Notes: generated by a model not told the origin, from the sequence alone. Shown: positions 26,086 through 34,323, numbered from the stretch's first letter. The stretch: DNA of 64,000 nucleotides from an uncultured Kiritimatiellota bacterium (GCA_934621385.1 CAKTUI010000001.1:1-64000), one strand, 5' to 3'. Translations and numbers: made by a program.

Positions 26086-26862
26086 GTGAACCTGATTGTC
26101 GTTGATGTCGGGAATACGAGCGTTGCCGTGGGACTGTGGTCCAACGGCCGCGTGAGCCGCGTTTCGCATTGCGACGGTGGATTTGACGAGGCGGCGGCTT
26201 GCGTCCGCAGTTTGGCCGAAGCGCGGCGTGTGGATGGCTTTGCCTACATTTCGGTCGTTCCCCGGATGGATGCGAAGTGGCAGGTGCTGGCGCGGCGGTT
26301 TGGTCTGCGCTTTCACTCGGTCTCCTATCAGGATTTTGCCGTTCGGCGGGAGAGGCAGAACGAACGGCTGGTACTGGACTATCCGCATCCGGAGACGATT
26401 GGCGCGGATCGGCTGGCGGATGCCGCTGGAGCCGTCTCGCGTTACGGTGCCCCCGTGCTGGTGATGGATTTCGGCACGGCCTTGACGGCGGCCGTGGTGA
26501 CGCACGACCGCATTTGGCGCGGCGGCGTGATTGCGCCGGGCTTCCCCCTGATGCGCGATTACCTCTTCGAACGGACGGCCAAATTGCCGCGCATGAAGCT
26601 TGGCGGCGGACGCGTCCCGAAGATTGGCCGCTCGACCGAGGAGGCCATGCGCTTCGGTGCGCTCGTCGGGTATCGGGGCATGGTGCGCGAGATCGTGGCG
26701 CAGCTTCGACGGAATTTTGGCGAGGATTTCAAACTCGTCGCAACGGGCGGATTTGCCCGTTGGGTGCTGAAGGACCTTGACCTTGATTTTGTCATTGATC
26801 CGACGCTGACACTGTTTGGTGCGGGACTGGTTGCCGCAGAAAGGATGGCTTTACATGAGTGA
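26086..26862 (+). CDS. coaX: type III pantothenate kinase
   Basis: A 258-residue CoaX kinase (first step of CoA synthesis, K+-dependent, not feedback-inhibited by CoA in characterised members). The ASKHA phosphate-1 motif VVDVGNTS is at residues 4-11 and the second motif MDFGTALT is near residue 127. The GTG at 26086 is chosen because family members begin immediately before the DxGNT motif; an in-frame ATG at 26047 would overlap nadC and add 13 residues. panB and coaD elsewhere in this window serve the same pathway. Confidence 0.9.
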   Translation: MNLIVVDVGNTSVAVGLWSNGRVSRVSHCDGGFDEAAACVRSLAEARRVDGFAYISVVPRMDAKWQVLARRFGLRFHSVSYQDFAVRRERQNERLVLDYPHPETIGADRLADAAGAVSRYGAPVLVMDFGTALTAAVVTHDRIWRGGVIAPGFPLMRDYLFERTAKLPRMKLGGGRVPKIGRSTEEAMRFGALVGYRGMVREIVAQLRRNFGEDFKLVATGGFARWVLKDLDLDFVIDPTLTLFGAGLVAAERMALHE

Positions 26863-27397
26863 TGGACGCGCTTTCTTTCGTTTGAGGGGATGGTGTGCCG
26901 CCCTCGCCGTCTTCTTGCTGACGCTTTCTGGGTGCGGGCCGTTCTGGGTCGACCCCTACATTGCCGTGAAGGATAGCCCCCTGAACTGGGTTGAGATTCA
27001 CTACTACAATCTCAATCGCCGCCCGACGCGGCGCATTGGACTCTACTTGAGTGGTGCCGGGTATGCGGTTCTCAAGAAGGGGACGAGCGAACTCATTTCA
27101 AACGATTTTGCAAACCGCTACCAGCAGGAGACGTGGGATCGGATCAAGACGCAGCGGATTACCGTCGACACGGGGCGGCTTCATGACATCTTCCAGAACC
27201 TCGTCAACTATGGCGTGCTGGATCACGAGAAATACGGCAAGGCATCGAAGGAAGAGAGTTTTGACCGGTTCATCGCCGTCAAGGCGAACATCAGCAACCG
27301 AACCTACTCCAAGCAGGAGAATATCTTTGAGGTGGATCCGGATCTTGCCGAGCAGCTCCTGGACGTGATTCGCGAATTTGACAATCCAACCCTGTAG
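26855..27397 (+). CDS. lipoprotein of unknown function
   Basis: A 180-residue predicted lipoprotein with a hydrophobic signal and lipobox LSGC (Cys at about residue 26). The mature part contains many aromatic residues (EIHYYNLN) and alternating charged segments and ends in a helical tail. No family is recognised. The start overlaps coaX by 8 bp, so translation is coupled, although the proteins probably do not work together directly. Confidence 0.75.
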   Translation: MSDGRAFFRLRGWCAALAVFLLTLSGCGPFWVDPYIAVKDSPLNWVEIHYYNLNRRPTRRIGLYLSGAGYAVLKKGTSELISNDFANRYQQETWDRIKTQRITVDTGRLHDIFQNLVNYGVLDHEKYGKASKEESFDRFIAVKANISNRTYSKQENIFEVDPDLAEQLLDVIREFDNPTL

Positions 27398-27430
27398 TCT
27401 GTAAGTTTAGAAAAGGGATACGACAACGTG

Positions 27431-28222
27431 ATGAAGAAGTGGAATGTGGCGACGGTTCGGGCGGCAAAAGGTCATGAGAAGCTGGGGTGCTGCACGGCGT
27501 ATGACGCGTGCTTCGCACGCTTGGCCGATGAGGCGGGTGTGCCAATCGTCCTCGTTGGTGATTCCATGGGAATGACGACGCTTGGCTACGAGACGACGAT
27601 ACCCGTGCGGATGGAGGAAACGCTTTCGGCTGTCGCGGCGGTTTCGCGGGCCGTGAAGGATGCAATGGTTGTCGGCGACCTGCCGTTCGGCAGCTACCAG
27701 TGCGGTGACGATGAGGCGATGCGCAACGCCGTTGCCTGTCTCAAGGCTGGCGCGGATGCCGTCAAGCTTGAGGGCGGTTCACGGGTGACGGGACTGATTC
27801 GGCGGATGTGCGAAGCGGGCATTCCCGTTGTCGCCCACATCGGGATGACCCCGCAAAGCGTCAATGAGTACGGTGGCTTCCGCAAGCAGGGCAAGACGCG
27901 TGAGGAAGCCGAGCGAATTCTGGCGGATGCGCATGCCGTTCAGGCGGCGGGGGCCTTCGCCGTCACGCTGGAGTGCATTCCTGCCGAACTTGCGGCGGCC
28001 ATTACGTCCGCGCTTTCCATTACGACGATTGGGATTGGTGCGGGCCCGGTCTGTGATGCGCAGTGGTTGGTGATGCACGATCTCCTCGGGTTGAGCGAGC
28101 GTTCGCCCTCCTTTGCCAAGTGCTATGCGAATCTCTCCGAGACCGTGCGCACGGCATTCGCGGCGTATGTCGCGGAGGTGCGGGACGGGATTTTCCCGCC
28201 CGTGCCGCCGCCGCGCACCTGA
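27431..28222 (+). CDS. panB: 3-methyl-2-oxobutanoate hydroxymethyltransferase
   Basis: A 263-residue PanB (ketopantoate hydroxymethyltransferase), which transfers a hydroxymethyl group from methylene-tetrahydrofolate to 2-oxoisovalerate in pantothenate synthesis. VGDSMGM (metal-binding Asp), GDLPFGSYQ and VKLEGG are present, and the catalytic Glu region IGIGAGPVCDAQ is near residue 202. ATG 27431 is preferred over the adjacent GTG 27428. With coaX it makes a pantothenate/CoA-precursor neighbourhood. Confidence 0.95.
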   Translation: MKKWNVATVRAAKGHEKLGCCTAYDACFARLADEAGVPIVLVGDSMGMTTLGYETTIPVRMEETLSAVAAVSRAVKDAMVVGDLPFGSYQCGDDEAMRNAVACLKAGADAVKLEGGSRVTGLIRRMCEAGIPVVAHIGMTPQSVNEYGGFRKQGKTREEAERILADAHAVQAAGAFAVTLECIPAELAAAITSALSITTIGIGAGPVCDAQWLVMHDLLGLSERSPSFAKCYANLSETVRTAFAAYVAEVRDGIFPPVPPPRT

Positions 28223-28313
28223 TTGGTTTTTGCTTTCCTTGGCTTTCGCTTGAGGGAGGATTCCGCCTTTCGGAAGGACGAGACCTCAGACGAGCGAATG
28301 ATTTCTGGACCCT

Positions 28314-28482
28314 GAACATCTCACGACTCTCGAAAGTCGTGAGATGTTCGAAAACACGGTCAAGAGATGTTCGCGGCAAAAAGATCTCATGGTCGAGTTT
28401 CGGGCATCTCTTGGTTTTCAAGAACCATGAGATGCTTTTGGCCGTGTCATGAGATGCTTTGGGGTCGTTGATGACGAGATGT
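28314..28482. repeat. GAGATG direct and inverted repeat cluster
   Basis: GAGATG or its complement occurs seven times in about 170 bp. GAACATCTCACGACT (28314-28328) and AGTCGTGAGATGTTC (28335-28349) are a perfect 15-bp inverted repeat with a 6-nt loop. ATCTCATGG (28384-28392) and CCATGAGAT (28425-28433) are a second, 9-bp pair. The cluster fills most of the gap between panB and the HU-like gene terminator. Confidence 0.85.
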
Positions 28483-28499
28483 TGGGTCCGTTTTGGGAC

Positions 28500-28537
28500 A
28501 AAAAAAGGGACGGATGGGGCATTTCTCCATCCGTCCC
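28500..28537 (-). terminator. intrinsic terminator of the HU-like gene
   Basis: Read on the minus strand, GGGACGGATGG pairs perfectly with CCATCCGTCCC (11 bp) around a 9-nt loop and is followed by seven T residues. Confidence 0.9.
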
Positions 28538-28575
28538 CTGCGGAGGCTACGTCAAGCCGTCCGCTTAGAAGGCCC

Positions 28576-29301
28576 TTACGCCTCCATGAGTGTTGCTGTC
28601 CTGCTGACCATCTGCGTGGATGCACCCTCTCCAACTGTGACCGTGAACGTGACGGCGGTTCCCGCGGCGACTTCGTTTAGTGCGGCTGGCCACGGGAGTC
28701 GGAGGGTACCCGACTCCGCGTCACTCACCTGTATTGTTGTTGAGGACTCCTCCCCGTCAACAGTCCATGTCAGCACGATTTCCGTTGCCAAGTCAAGATT
28801 GCCGCCGTAGATGCGGATGTCCTTCCCCTTTGTGATCTGTCCGTTTTGTGCGCTTGCTACGCAGGAGAGAACGGAGGTCATGCGAATTCTCCTCTCTGCC
28901 GCGCTGGTGTTCCGCCAGGTGAAGTCGTCAATCTTGAATCGGAATTTCCCGAGGGGCTGGATGACCGTGTGCAGGGAGTTCCTTTCCTTTGAGATTGTTC
29001 CGGACTGGTCAAGTGTGCCGCGGACTGTGCAGTGGATTCGAGCAAACCCATCCAGCGTCACACAGTCACCAGCGATGAGGTGCTCAAGGGTAGCTGACAG
29101 GATTGACTGGTAGATGCCCATGAACGCCGAGGTTTTGCCGATTCCGTGGCCGTTGCCGGACACCTCCTCCAAAATCTGGCTGATTGAGACCTTGCGTCCA
29201 CTTTCGACGAGTGCGCAGTTGACTGGTTTATTTGTGATGGGGTCCTTGCGGACGATTGTTTTATAGGCTATTTCGGCCTTAGTTTCTTTTGCTTCTATCA
29301 T
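28576..29301 (-). CDS. HU-like DNA-binding protein with C-terminal beta domain (DUF4469-like)
   Basis: A 241-residue protein. The N-terminal part (residues 1-125) resembles the HU-HIG/IHF-like domain of Bacteroidota and PVC bacteria: a helical pair around ISQILEEVSGNGHGIGKTSAFMGIYQSI and the beta-arm segment FARIHCTVRGTLDQS. The C-terminus (about 155-241) is a beta-rich domain (KDIRIYGGNLDL...TVTVGEGAS) of DUF4469 type. A nucleoid or structural DNA-binding role is inferred. AAGGAG precedes the ATG. It is preceded by a 222-nt structured leader, unusual for a protein of this size. Confidence 0.7.
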   Translation of the reverse strand: MIEAKETKAEIAYKTIVRKDPITNKPVNCALVESGRKVSISQILEEVSGNGHGIGKTSAFMGIYQSILSATLEHLIAGDCVTLDGFARIHCTVRGTLDQSGTISKERNSLHTVIQPLGKFRFKIDDFTWRNTSAAERRIRMTSVLSCVASAQNGQITKGKDIRIYGGNLDLATEIVLTWTVDGEESSTTIQVSDAESGTLRLPWPAALNEVAAGTAVTFTVTVGEGASTQMVSRTATLMEA

Positions 29302-29353
29302 TTTAAACTCCTTATAACGTTTTTTATTTCTTCAACTATTCTGATTCATCTAA

Positions 29354-29498
29354 CCCGGTTCGCGGAGGCCCAAAGGCGGCTCTCGTACGCGCCGGCATCA
29401 CCCCGTGAAACCCTTGCCCGCCCTTTCACAGAAGGGGAGCGGCCCTCGCGGCGGGGTCAATATAAGGAAACCCGCAGAGCCCTCAGGCGTCGACCGGG
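29354..29498 (-). ncRNA. structured 5' leader RNA of the HU-like gene (candidate riboregulator)
   Basis: Nested complementary segments give a long rod: CCCGGT (29354-29359) with ACCGGG (29493-29498); GGCTCT (29378-29383) with AGAGCC (29476-29481); ACCCCG (29400-29405) with CGGGGT (29452-29457); and a terminal CCGCCCTT/AAGGGGAGCGG hairpin near 29418-29442. A minus-strand promoter lies just upstream. I could not match it to a known riboswitch, tmRNA or SRP RNA. A 6S-like rod shape is noted but unproven, and no terminator separates it from the gene. Confidence 0.45.
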
Positions 29499-29529
29499 CC
29501 ACTACGGGTCCATCGCGGCCGACAAGACT

Positions 29530-29559
29530 ACTTTAGCAAATCCGAGGCGCCGCTGTCAA
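29530..29559 (-). promoter_or_regulatory. promoter of the HU-like gene and its leader
   Basis: On the minus strand, perfect TTGACA (29559-29554) and TAAAGT (29535-29530) with an 18-bp spacer. The expected start near 29523 gives a leader of about 222 nt. Confidence 0.65.
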
Positions 29560-29787
29560 CGGTGGGAATTCGTTCAAAATCAAAATGTCGCCAAAAGTGC
29601 CGCGAAATGTGCGAAAATGTGGAGTCAATCGTTTTTTGGCCCGAATGGCATCCATTCCTGGCGCGGCGAAAAGAGGCTCGTCGCGGCTTTTTGGGGGGTG
29701 TGCCCAGTCCAAAACTGCCGCGTGAAGACGGAGATCGGTTGTCATCTCCATGGACGTTCACGAATGTTGCTACGGGCATTTTCCCCC

Positions 29788-29816
29788 TTGATTTTCAACG
29801 GGGGATTCGGTATCAT
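29788..29816 (+). promoter_or_regulatory. promoter of the pal-tat unit
   Basis: TTGATT (29788-29793) and TATCAT (29811-29816), 17-bp spacer, about 38 nt before the ATG. The -35 box lies inside a CCCCCTTGA...TCAACGGGGG inverted repeat. The bases 29560-29787 show no gene. Confidence 0.5.
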
Positions 29817-29853
29817 ATACGCAAATAATTTCCAGTAATAAGGAGATCAGGCA

Positions 29854-30429
29854 ATGAAGTTCACGACAGTTATGGCAGTTTTGGCTGTTTCGCTTGCTTT
29901 CGCGACGACGGGATGCAAGTATGACAAGGCGGGCAAGGGCGCGGGCGGCGCTGGTGCGGGAGCCGACGATTCTGCCCAGGTGTCGGATATTTCGACGAGT
30001 GACGACGATGCGATTTCGCAGGCGCAGTCCGGTTCCATTTCCGACGCGGGTGAGCGCCGTTTCGAGGACATCTACGCGAAGTGCACGGACGTTGCCTTCG
30101 AGCCTGTCTATTTCGGCTTTGATTCGACGGTCGTCCCCTCGGGCGAGATTTCGAAGATTGACGCGGTGACGCAGCACCTCTCCGAGAAGACCGACCGCGT
30201 GGTTGTCATTGAGGGCAACTGCGACGAGCGCGGCTCCAACGAGTACAACATGTCGCTTGGCGAGAACCGTGCGATTATCCTGCGCGGCTATTTGGTCCAG
30301 AACGGCATCTCGCCCGACCGCATTCAGACGCGGAGCAACGGTGAGGAGCGTCCGGCCGTTGAAGGCCACGACGAATCGGCGTGGGCGAAGAACCGCCGCG
30401 GCGAGTTCGTCATCTACCAGGCGAAGTAA
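29854..30429 (+). CDS. pal: Pal/OmpA-family peptidoglycan-associated lipoprotein
   Basis: A 191-residue lipoprotein. Lipobox ATTGC (Cys at about residue 21) is followed by a Gly/Ala/Asp-rich linker and an OmpA-like peptidoglycan-binding domain (about 85-190) with the conserved GNCDERGSNEYNMSLGENRA segment containing the diaminopimelate-binding Asp and Arg positions. It anchors the outer membrane to peptidoglycan. tolB, tolA and tolQR are not adjacent. AAGGAG precedes the ATG. The tatA-like gene begins 15 bp after its stop. Confidence 0.92.
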   Translation: MKFTTVMAVLAVSLAFATTGCKYDKAGKGAGGAGAGADDSAQVSDISTSDDDAISQAQSGSISDAGERRFEDIYAKCTDVAFEPVYFGFDSTVVPSGEISKIDAVTQHLSEKTDRVVVIEGNCDERGSNEYNMSLGENRAIILRGYLVQNGISPDRIQTRSNGEERPAVEGHDESAWAKNRRGEFVIYQAK

Positions 30430-30444
30430 AGCCCGTCGCTGCCG

Positions 30445-30774
30445 ATGACGCTTGCGTTTATCTTCAGCGATGTGGGTGCCGGCGAGTGGCTTGTCCTGCT
30501 CGCCGTCATTCTTATTGTCGTCGGGCCGAAGCGCTTGCCCGAAGTGGCGCGCAAGTTCGGGCAGTACTATGCGCGGTTCCGCCGCGCTGCGGAAAATTTC
30601 AAGCGGCAGCTCCTGGACATGGATTCGGAGTTCTCCCGTGCGGCCCGGGAGGCCGAACGGGCGGCGCAGGATGTCGAGCAGGCTGCACAGGATGCGTTCA
30701 AGATAGACGGCAACGAGGCTTCGGCCGAGCCACAGGCGATAGACCATGAAGATTCCCCACATCGCGAATCCTGA
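30445..30774 (+). CDS. tatA: twin-arginine translocase TatA/TatB-type subunit
   Basis: A 109-residue protein with an N-terminal membrane helix (GAGEWLVLLAVILIVVG), the hinge GPKRLPEVARKFG and an amphipathic helix followed by a long acidic/Ala-rich tail. A Glu/Gly-containing motif before the helix suits TatA or TatB. It forms the Tat export pore with TatC, encoded next with a 29-bp overlap. Only one TatA/B gene is seen, suggesting a minimal TatAC system. The Tat-signal protein at 171 is a likely client. Confidence 0.88.
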   Translation: MTLAFIFSDVGAGEWLVLLAVILIVVGPKRLPEVARKFGQYYARFRRAAENFKRQLLDMDSEFSRAAREAERAAQDVEQAAQDAFKIDGNEASAEPQAIDHEDSPHRES

Positions 30775-31492
30775 CCAGCGCAACGATCCGCCGCGCCCTC
30801 TGCTGGAGCATCTTCTCGCCTTGCGCGACATGCTCGTATTCGCGGCGATTTCGTGGGCGATTTGTGTCGTTGTCGCAGGTGTCTTCTCCCCGCAGATCTT
30901 GCAGTGGCTGAAGAGCCCGGCGGCGACGAGTGAGGAAATGCTTCAGGGCCTTGACCTGACGAGCGGGTTCTCGACGATGATGTCCATTGCCGTTTGGGGT
31001 GGGACGGCGCTTGCATTCCCGTTTATCGTCTACTCCATCCTCCGCTTTGTCTTTCCAGCCCTGACGAGGCGTGAGAAGTTTGTGCTGATGTCGATTCTCG
31101 TCTCGGGGACGGCGCTTTTCACGGTGGGTGTGGGGTTGGCCTACGAGAAGACCCTGCCGCTCGTGGTGACGGCCTTCCAGTCCATCAACGCGTGGGTGGG
31201 CCTGCCCGTGACGACCATCCGGATTGAAGGCTACATTTCCATTGTGCTGAAGACAATCATTGCGTTCGGTATGGTCTTTCAGATGCCGCTCGTGCTGTTC
31301 GTGCTTGGCTGGTTCGGCATCGTCACCAGCGCGGGGCTTCGCGCTAAGCGGCGCATTGCGGTCGTGATGGCGTTTGCGCTCGCGATGTTCCTGACGCCGC
31401 CCGACCCCATGAGCCAGATTATCATGGCCCTTCCGCTTTGCCTGCTCTATGAACTGTCGATTTGGGCGATTTGGCTGAAGGAGAAGGCGTGA
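30746..31492 (+). CDS. tatC: twin-arginine translocase subunit TatC
   Basis: A 248-residue polytopic protein with six hydrophobic segments. The N-terminal PLLEHLLALRD (TatC signature HLxELR-like), a Glu in the first loop region, and the FGMVFQMPLVLFVLGWFG segment (helix 5) are family marks. TatC recognises the twin-arginine signal. Start overlaps tatA by 29 bp; its stop overlaps the K+ transporter GTG start by 4 bp. Confidence 0.95.
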   Translation: MKIPHIANPDQRNDPPRPLLEHLLALRDMLVFAAISWAICVVVAGVFSPQILQWLKSPAATSEEMLQGLDLTSGFSTMMSIAVWGGTALAFPFIVYSILRFVFPALTRREKFVLMSILVSGTALFTVGVGLAYEKTLPLVVTAFQSINAWVGLPVTTIRIEGYISIVLKTIIAFGMVFQMPLVLFVLGWFGIVTSAGLRAKRRIAVVMAFALAMFLTPPDPMSQIIMALPLCLLYELSIWAIWLKEKA

Positions 31493-32802
31493 GGAACCGC
31501 TGTTCGGTTGCCCTCGGTTTTGTCGCGCTGATTCTTGTCGGCGCGATTTTGCTATGCAGTCCGTGGGCGCGTGTCGCACACACGTGGGGCGACCCGATGA
31601 CGGCGCTCTTTACCTCGTGTTCGGCGGTCTGCGTGACGGGGCTTTGCTCGGTCGACATTGCGCTTGAGTATTCGCGAGTTGGGCAGATTGTTCTGTTGGT
31701 GCTGGCTGAGGTTGGATGTCTTGGGCTGATGACTTTCGGCACGTTCCTGATGATTGCCGTTGGACGGCGGCTTTCGCTGTCGCGTGAGTTCTCGCTGATG
31801 AACGCCTATGGCGTTGCCGAAGTTCAGGGACTTCGAGGCCTGATTTGCTGGGTTGTCGGCTCGATGCTCGTGATTGAGACGGCTGGTGCGGTGGCCCTCT
31901 ACTTTCGCCTGCATGATGTCTACCAAAGCATCTACTATTCCATTATGAGTTTCTGCAACGCCGGGTTCGGCTTGCGGACTGATTCGATTGCCTGTTTTGC
32001 GTCCGATCCATTCGTCATCCTGACGCTGGCGGTGGAAGCCATTCTCGGTGGCATTGGTTTTCTGGTCATCTACAACTTGTGCACATTCAAGTTCCTGCGG
32101 CGGACATCCGGTGGGCGGGGGCGGCTGACCCTGCACACGAAGGTTGTCCTGCGAATGTCCCTTTACCTGCTTCTGATTGCCTTTGGGGTCTTTCTTGCCT
32201 TGGAATGGAATGGATCCTTGAAGGGCTTTGCTCTGGGCGAAAAGCTTTGGGTCGGCTTCTACCAGGCGGTAACGCCGCGGACTTGCGGGTTTTGCGTGGT
32301 GCCGACGGAGGACTTGAGTCCCTTGACGCGGCTCATCTATGCGAACCTGATGTTCATTGGAGGTGCGCCCGGTTCCGCCGCTGCTGGCATCAAGGTGACG
32401 ACATTGGCGGTCTTGATTTACACGCTGCTGGCCATGTGCCGCGGCGAATCGGAGACGGTGGTCTATCGCCGCGTCGTCCCGACTGACATCGTTCGTGAGG
32501 CGCTCGTCATTTTCATGGCCCTGATTGCGCTGACTGTCTGCGTGATTGGTGCGCTTCTTGTGACGGAGGGCGAGTCGGGCATCGCATCCGACGCGCTTTT
32601 CTTCGAGGCGGTCTCGGCAATTACGACGACGGGGCTGTCGATGGGCGATACGACGGCGCGGCTTTCGACGGCGGGGAAGTGCGTCATCATGGTGGCGATG
32701 CTGATTGGGCGGCTGGGCGCATTGACGGTCGTCATGATGATTGGCGACAGGGAATCGCACAGTCGGGTGCGCTATCCGAGTGAGGAACTTGTCATTGGCT
32801 GA
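31489..32802 (+). CDS. TrkH/KtrB-type potassium uptake subunit
   Basis: A 437-residue membrane protein of the Trk/Ktr/HKT superfamily with four pore-loop repeats: SAVCVTGL, SFCNAGFG, TPRTCGF and AITTTGLS, each holding the selectivity-filter glycine. GGAPGSAAAGIK resembles the conserved PGSTAGGIKxTT helix region. The GTG at 31489 overlaps tatC (GTGA) and has AAGGAG at 31479-31484. Members of this length are usually KtrB, which needs a KtrA/TrkA nucleotide-binding partner; none is seen nearby. Placement behind tat genes is unusual. Confidence 0.88.
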   Translation: MRNRCSVALGFVALILVGAILLCSPWARVAHTWGDPMTALFTSCSAVCVTGLCSVDIALEYSRVGQIVLLVLAEVGCLGLMTFGTFLMIAVGRRLSLSREFSLMNAYGVAEVQGLRGLICWVVGSMLVIETAGAVALYFRLHDVYQSIYYSIMSFCNAGFGLRTDSIACFASDPFVILTLAVEAILGGIGFLVIYNLCTFKFLRRTSGGRGRLTLHTKVVLRMSLYLLLIAFGVFLALEWNGSLKGFALGEKLWVGFYQAVTPRTCGFCVVPTEDLSPLTRLIYANLMFIGGAPGSAAAGIKVTTLAVLIYTLLAMCRGESETVVYRRVVPTDIVREALVIFMALIALTVCVIGALLVTEGESGIASDALFFEAVSAITTTGLSMGDTTARLSTAGKCVIMVAMLIGRLGALTVVMMIGDRESHSRVRYPSEELVIG

Positions 32803-32824
32803 ACAGTCGAGGAGGATTGGCGAG

Positions 32825-33475
32825 ATGGAACGGAAACCTGAGAAAGATGCGCATATTGGCGCGGTTGTCTTTGATTTTGGTGGAGTGATGACGACATCGG
32901 TGATGCCGGAGCGGTTGCGCCCCCTGACCGATTCGCTCGGCATTTCATGGGATGTGATTGAGAAGGGCTTTGCGCGGTATCGTTGCCAACATGACGCGGG
33001 ATTCTTCACGCTTGCGGAGATGTACGCCAAGATTTGGGCGGATGCCGGGCTGACGATTTCATCCACGGACCTCAATCGGATTGCCGAGGTTGATCGTTCG
33101 AGCTGGCTCTATCGCAACGAACGTACGCTTGCCTGGATGAGGGAGCTGAAGGCTGCGGGCTACCGCATTGGCATCCTGACCAATATGTCCCCCGAGTTCG
33201 CGCCGCTTTTCCGTCGGCATTTTGCGGATTTCATTGAACTTGGCGATGCGCTGGTGATTTCCGGTGAAGTTGGGTTGTACAAGCCCCAGCACGAGATTTA
33301 CGAGCTGCTGAGGATGCGAATCTGCCTGCCTGCGTCCGAACTCGTCTTCGTCGATGACGTGGAGGCGAATGTCCGTGGGGCGGAGTCCGCCGGTTGGCGC
33401 GCCATTCGGTTCGTCACCAACGAGCAGGTCGAGCGCGACTTCCGGCAGATGGTGAATTGTGATGGCGATAATTAA
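32825..33475 (+). CDS. HAD-family hydrolase (subfamily IA)
   Basis: A 216-residue haloacid-dehalogenase-type hydrolase. Motif I reads VVFDFGGVM (about residues 14-22), where the second catalytic Asp is replaced by Gly as in the YihX/epoxide-hydrolase-N-like subgroup. Motif II ILTNMS is near 118; the motif III Lys is in GLYKPQHEIY; motif IV VFVDDVEANVRGAESAGW is near 172. A phosphatase on a small sugar or cofactor phosphate is expected. ATG chosen for GGAGG at 32811-32815. Confidence 0.85.
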   Translation: MERKPEKDAHIGAVVFDFGGVMTTSVMPERLRPLTDSLGISWDVIEKGFARYRCQHDAGFFTLAEMYAKIWADAGLTISSTDLNRIAEVDRSSWLYRNERTLAWMRELKAAGYRIGILTNMSPEFAPLFRRHFADFIELGDALVISGEVGLYKPQHEIYELLRMRICLPASELVFVDDVEANVRGAESAGWRAIRFVTNEQVERDFRQMVNCDGDN

Positions 33476-33509
33476 CTCAGGACTTTAAATCCCCCTTTTC
33501 GTGGGGGGA

Positions 33510-33539
33510 TTGACAGTTTGGGCCGAAATCAGATATACT
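33510..33539 (+). promoter_or_regulatory. promoter of rplU-rpmA
   Basis: Perfect TTGACA (33510-33515), 18-bp spacer, TATACT (33534-33539) followed by ATGCGC. Immediately upstream, AATCCCCC...GGGGGATT (33488-33511) forms a hairpin that may terminate the HAD gene and overlaps the -35 box. Confidence 0.8.
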
Positions 33540-33604
33540 ATGCGCTTCCAGTCTTTCGTGGGGAATGGGTCTCCACAAGGAAGACGGAAAGAAAAGGTTA
33601 GAAA

Positions 33605-33919
33605 ATGGAAGCATACGCTGTTCTCGAGACCGGCGGCAAGCAGACGCTTGTTCGTGTCGGTGATAAGATCGAGATTGAAAAGATCGCGGTCGAGGCGGGT
33701 CAGGATGCCGTTCTGGATACGGTTTGCGCCGTTTCCGACGGGACGACCCTGAAGGTCGGTGCCCCTTATGTCGAGGGTGCCAAGGTCACGCTGACCGTTG
33801 ATGGTGTCAAGCGCGGCAAGAAAGTCCTCAACTTCAAGGCGAAGCGCCGGAAAGGTTCGCGTCGTCTGGTTGGTCATCGTCAGTCCATCACCGTGGCAAC
33901 GGTCAAGGCTATCGCCTAA
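33605..33919 (+). CDS. rplU: 50S ribosomal protein bL21
   Basis: A 104-residue bL21. YAVLETGGKQTLVRVGD at the N-terminus and the C-terminal KRRKGSRRLVGHRQ...TVATV match the family (GGKQYKV / RKGYRKKRGHRQ consensus). It binds 23S rRNA domains in the large subunit. It forms the usual two-gene operon with rpmA, 12 bp apart, and ends before an intrinsic terminator. Confidence 0.97.
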   Translation: MEAYAVLETGGKQTLVRVGDKIEIEKIAVEAGQDAVLDTVCAVSDGTTLKVGAPYVEGAKVTLTVDGVKRGKKVLNFKAKRRKGSRRLVGHRQSITVATVKAIA

Positions 33920-33931
33920 GGAGGAATCGAA

Positions 33932-34168
33932 ATGGCAACATCCGCATCAGCGCGTAACGGTCGCGATTCCAACCCGAAGTACCTCGGTGTCAAGGCCTAT
34001 GACGGGCAGAAGCTCACCGTCGGTTCGATCATCGTCCGCCAGCGCGGCACGAAGATCCACCCCGGCAAGAACGTCGGCCAGGGCCGTGATTTCACCCTCT
34101 TCGCCCTTAAGGACGGCAAGGTGAAGTTCATCAAGGACGGCAGGGTCGTCACGATTGTCGAGGGCTAA
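33932..34168 (+). CDS. rpmA: 50S ribosomal protein bL27
   Basis: A 78-residue bL27 whose N-terminal tail reaches the peptidyl-transferase centre. NGRDSNPKYLGVKAYDGQ and VRQRGTKIHPGKNVGQG are diagnostic. The N-terminus starts MATSASARNGRD and lacks the Firmicutes-type cleaved pre-sequence. It is followed by a strong terminator. Confidence 0.97.
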   Translation: MATSASARNGRDSNPKYLGVKAYDGQKLTVGSIIVRQRGTKIHPGKNVGQGRDFTLFALKDGKVKFIKDGRVVTIVEG

Positions 34169-34188
34169 GTCCCCTCCGACAAAGAGGC

Positions 34189-34226
34189 AAAGGGTCGTCC
34201 CGGGTTCGGGACGGCCCTTTCTTTTT
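34189..34226 (+). terminator. intrinsic terminator of rplU-rpmA
   Basis: AAAGGGTCGTCCC (34189-34201) pairs with GGGACGGCCCTTT (34208-34220), one mismatch, followed by CTTTTT. Confidence 0.9.
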
Positions 34227-34252
34227 CCCCTCTACCGCACGACTTCGCCCTA

Positions 34253-34282
34253 TTGACATACCATACCCCCCTATCGTATAAT
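34253..34282 (+). promoter_or_regulatory. promoter of csoR-ATPase operon
   Basis: Perfect TTGACA (34253-34258), 18-bp spacer containing ATACC-CCCC-TATCG, and perfect TATAAT (34277-34282) followed by ATGCGC. The GC/AT-imperfect palindrome TACCATACCCCCCTAT in the spacer is where a CsoR operator would be expected (inference). Confidence 0.75.
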
Positions 34283-34323
34283 ATGCGCCGTTCCCACTTG
34301 AAGGGACAATGGAAAGGAACGAC

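Noticed and set aside
29354..29498. tmRNA or SRP RNA
   Set aside because: No tag-peptide coding segment or tRNA-like ends, and no GGTCAGGTCCGGAAGGAAGCA-type SRP core on either strand.
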